This document shows positions 5,338 to 6,016 of a DNA stretch of 6,016 nt, in pieces. A model generated the notes under the pieces. It did not search any database. It saw only the letters and a list, made by a program, of their open reading frames with translations, and had not been told where the DNA came from. The stretch comes from an uncultured Oscillibacter sp. (GTDB lineage: Bacteria; Bacillota; Clostridia; Oscillospirales; Oscillospiraceae): NCBI GenBank assembly GCA_910585165.1, contig CAJUBX010000104.1, forward strand, positions 1 through 6,016, given 5' to 3'. A program made the translations under genes and the position numbers. Position 1 is the first letter of the stretch, and each line of letters opens with the position of its first letter.

Positions 5338-5604
5338 ATGCTTCGCAAGGAAGAAAAGACCGCGATTATCAACGCCAACCGCACCCACGAGTCCGACACC
5401 GGCTCCCCCGAGGTCCAGATCGCCATCCTCACCGAGCGCATCAACGTCCTCACCGAGCACATGCGCCAGAACCCCCAGGACAAGCACTCCAACCGGGGGC
5501 TTTTGAAGATGGTCGGCAAGCGCCGCAGCCTCCTGGACTACCTCCAGAAGAAGGATGTGGAGCGCTACCGCGCCCTCATCGCCAAGCTGGGCATCCGTAA
5601 GTAA
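5338..5604 (+). CDS. rpsO: 30S ribosomal protein S15
   Basis: The 88-residue protein matches S15 in length and sequence throughout: MLRKEEKTAII start, conserved TGSPEVQIA (21-29), H41, the DKHSNRGLL segment (48-56), GKRRSLLDYL (60-69) and the LIAKLGIRK end. S15 is a four-helix protein binding the central three-way junction of 16S rRNA early in 30S assembly; the TGSPEVQ loop and D48/H50/S51 region make the RNA contacts. The ATG at 5338 has AAAGGTGG 9 bases upstream; a longer frame from 5194 would begin before the promoter and is not real. It is followed by pnp, a gene order conserved across many bacteria. Confidence 0.98.
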   Translation: MLRKEEKTAIINANRTHESDTGSPEVQIAILTERINVLTEHMRQNPQDKHSNRGLLKMVGKRRSLLDYLQKKDVERYRALIAKLGIRK

Positions 5605-5610
5605 GAGCAG

Positions 5611-5640
5611 AAAAGGGCGACGGATGCCGTCGCCCTTTTT
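5611..5640 (+). terminator. Strong terminator after rpsO
   Basis: GGGCGACGG (5615-5623) pairs with CCGTCGCCC (5627-5635) around ATG, nine perfect pairs followed by TTTTT (5636-5640); the preceding AAAA (5611-5614) can extend the stem. It begins 6 bases after the rpsO stop. Readthrough or a separate promoter is needed to express pnp. Confidence 0.9.
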
Positions 5641-5669
5641 CCGCGCGGCGGGGCTTTATGGAACACGCA

Positions 5670-5695
5670 GGGGGAAGCCGCCATGGGTTTCCCCC
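5670..5695 (+). other. 10-bp hairpin in the rpsO-pnp spacer
   Basis: Bases 5670-5679 (GGGGGAAGCC) pair with 5686-5695 (GGGTTTCCCCC), ten pairs with one G-U and a GCCATG loop. It is followed by more C's (a run of nine, 5691-5699) rather than T's, so it is not an intrinsic terminator. Confidence 0.6.
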
Positions 5696-5749
5696 CCCCT
5701 CCCCGGGCGGCTCTCTTCCTCTCCGATGGCCTTCAAACTCTCACCACCC

Positions 5750-5770
5750 CGGCGGGAGCCGCCGCTTTTT
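5750..5770 (+). terminator. Second terminator-like hairpin, upstream of pnp
   Basis: CGGCGG (5750-5755) pairs with CCGCCG (5759-5764) around GAG, then one C and TTTTT (5766-5770). The stem is short but all G-C. It lies 85 bases before the pnp start and 110 bases after the rpsO terminator, so it would act on readthrough or on a pnp leader transcript, possibly as an attenuator. An upstream segment (5706-5715) can compete for its descending arm. Confidence 0.5.
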
Positions 5771-5773
5771 GTG

Positions 5774-5810
5774 TTTGAACGTTTCCCCGGTCTCCGGAGA
5801 AAGGTTCAAA
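5774..5810 (+). promoter_or_regulatory. Long leader hairpin before pnp
   Basis: TTTGAAC (5774-5780) pairs with GTTCAAA (5804-5810). Inside, TTTC pairs with GAAA and CCGG with CCGG around a TCT loop, with single mismatches between the three helices: 15 pairs in 37 bases. No T run follows, so it is not a terminator. In E. coli the pnp mRNA leader carries a long stem cut by RNase III as part of PNPase autoregulation; this stem is in the equivalent place, but a shared role is only inference. Confidence 0.6.
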
Positions 5811-5855
5811 TACGAAAAGGACGCTCCCGGACAACAAATGAAAAGGAGCGTAACT

Positions 5856-6016
5856 ATGTCTACCATCATCACCCAAAGGCAGTTCCCCCATTACCGCAGA
5901 TACGAAATGGAGCTGGCGGGCCGCCCCCTGACCCTGGAGGTCGGGAAGCTGGCGGAGCTTGCCAACGCCGCCGTCATGGTGGGCTACGGCGACACCCGGG
6001 TCCTGGTCTGCGCCAC
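5856..6016 (+). CDS. pnp: Polyribonucleotide nucleotidyltransferase (PNPase), N-terminal part
   Basis: The first 53 codons of PNPase, cut by the window end (the full protein is ~700 residues). PNPase is a trimeric phosphorolytic 3'-5' exoribonuclease acting in mRNA decay and RNA quality control. The visible start MSTIITQRQFPHYRRYEMEL, then GRPLTLEVGKLAELANAAVM and VGYGDTRVLVCA, is the characteristic first RNase PH-like strand-and-helix region. The ATG at 5856 is chosen because AAGGAG (5843-5848) lies 7 bases upstream; in-frame ATGs at 5658 and 5838 lack ribosome sites. It follows rpsO in the usual order, with no clear promoter of its own in the spacer. Confidence 0.94.
   Translation, partial: MSTIITQRQFPHYRRYEMELAGRPLTLEVGKLAELANAAVMVGYGDTRVLVCA

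Noticed and set aside
5658..5855. In-frame upstream ATG giving a 66-residue extension of PNPase.
   Set aside because: No ribosome site, low-complexity translation over hairpins and a terminator; the ATG at 5856 matches the family start.
1..6016. CRISPR array, riboswitch, toxin-antitoxin or intact insertion sequence.
   Set aside because: No spaced direct repeats, recognisable aptamer, paired small toxin genes or transposase with terminal repeats were seen.

Overview
The window looks like chromosomal DNA of a GC-rich Clostridia member, most likely Oscillospiraceae (Flavonifractor/Pseudoflavonifractor-like). This is inferred from the S15-PNPase gene order, AGGAGG-type ribosome sites, sigma-A-like promoters, a YtrA-type GntR/ABC operon and GC-rich codon use. 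The first ~430 bases are visibly less GC-rich than the rest and look foreign.

Layout. (1) 1-480: C-terminal remnant of a large serine recombinase, lying against the 3' end of a tRNA-Val(GAC) gene on the minus strand. The tRNA has its own promoter and a terminator with a GAAA loop. The recombinase frame reads through that terminator and the tRNA, so its annotated tail is not genuine protein. (2) 560-1450: a promoter divergent from the tRNA promoter drives a FabG-type short-chain dehydrogenase/reductase, which ends at a bidirectional terminator. (3) 1452-1622 (minus): a 56-codon gene with a good ribosome site, function unknown, preceded by an unusual phased A/T tract. (4) 1755-5027 (minus): a three-gene operon of YtrA-type GntR regulator, ABC ATPase and 669-residue ABC-2 permease with a large non-membrane C-terminal domain. 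The regulator and ATPase overlap as ATGA; the ATPase and permease overlap by 26 bases. A promoter with an AACTGT/ACAGTT operator candidate precedes the operon, and two back-to-back hairpins lie in the 3' end of the regulator gene just before the ATPase ribosome site. (5) 5200-6016: a strong promoter, structured leader, rpsO (S15), a strong terminator, a 251-base structured intergenic region, and the start of pnp (PNPase), cut by the window end.

How the genes fit together. The tRNA, fabG and rpsO-pnp are housekeeping. The GntR-ABC operon resembles regulator-controlled exporters that answer cell-envelope or antimicrobial stress, and is probably repressed by its own first gene. The left edge is a decayed mobile-element boundary at a tRNA gene. 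No clearly new multi-gene system is visible. The most interesting signals are RNA/DNA structures: the rpsO-pnp intergenic region, with possible alternative pairings around a second terminator and a long pnp leader hairpin, and the paired hairpins between the GntR regulator and its ABC transporter.
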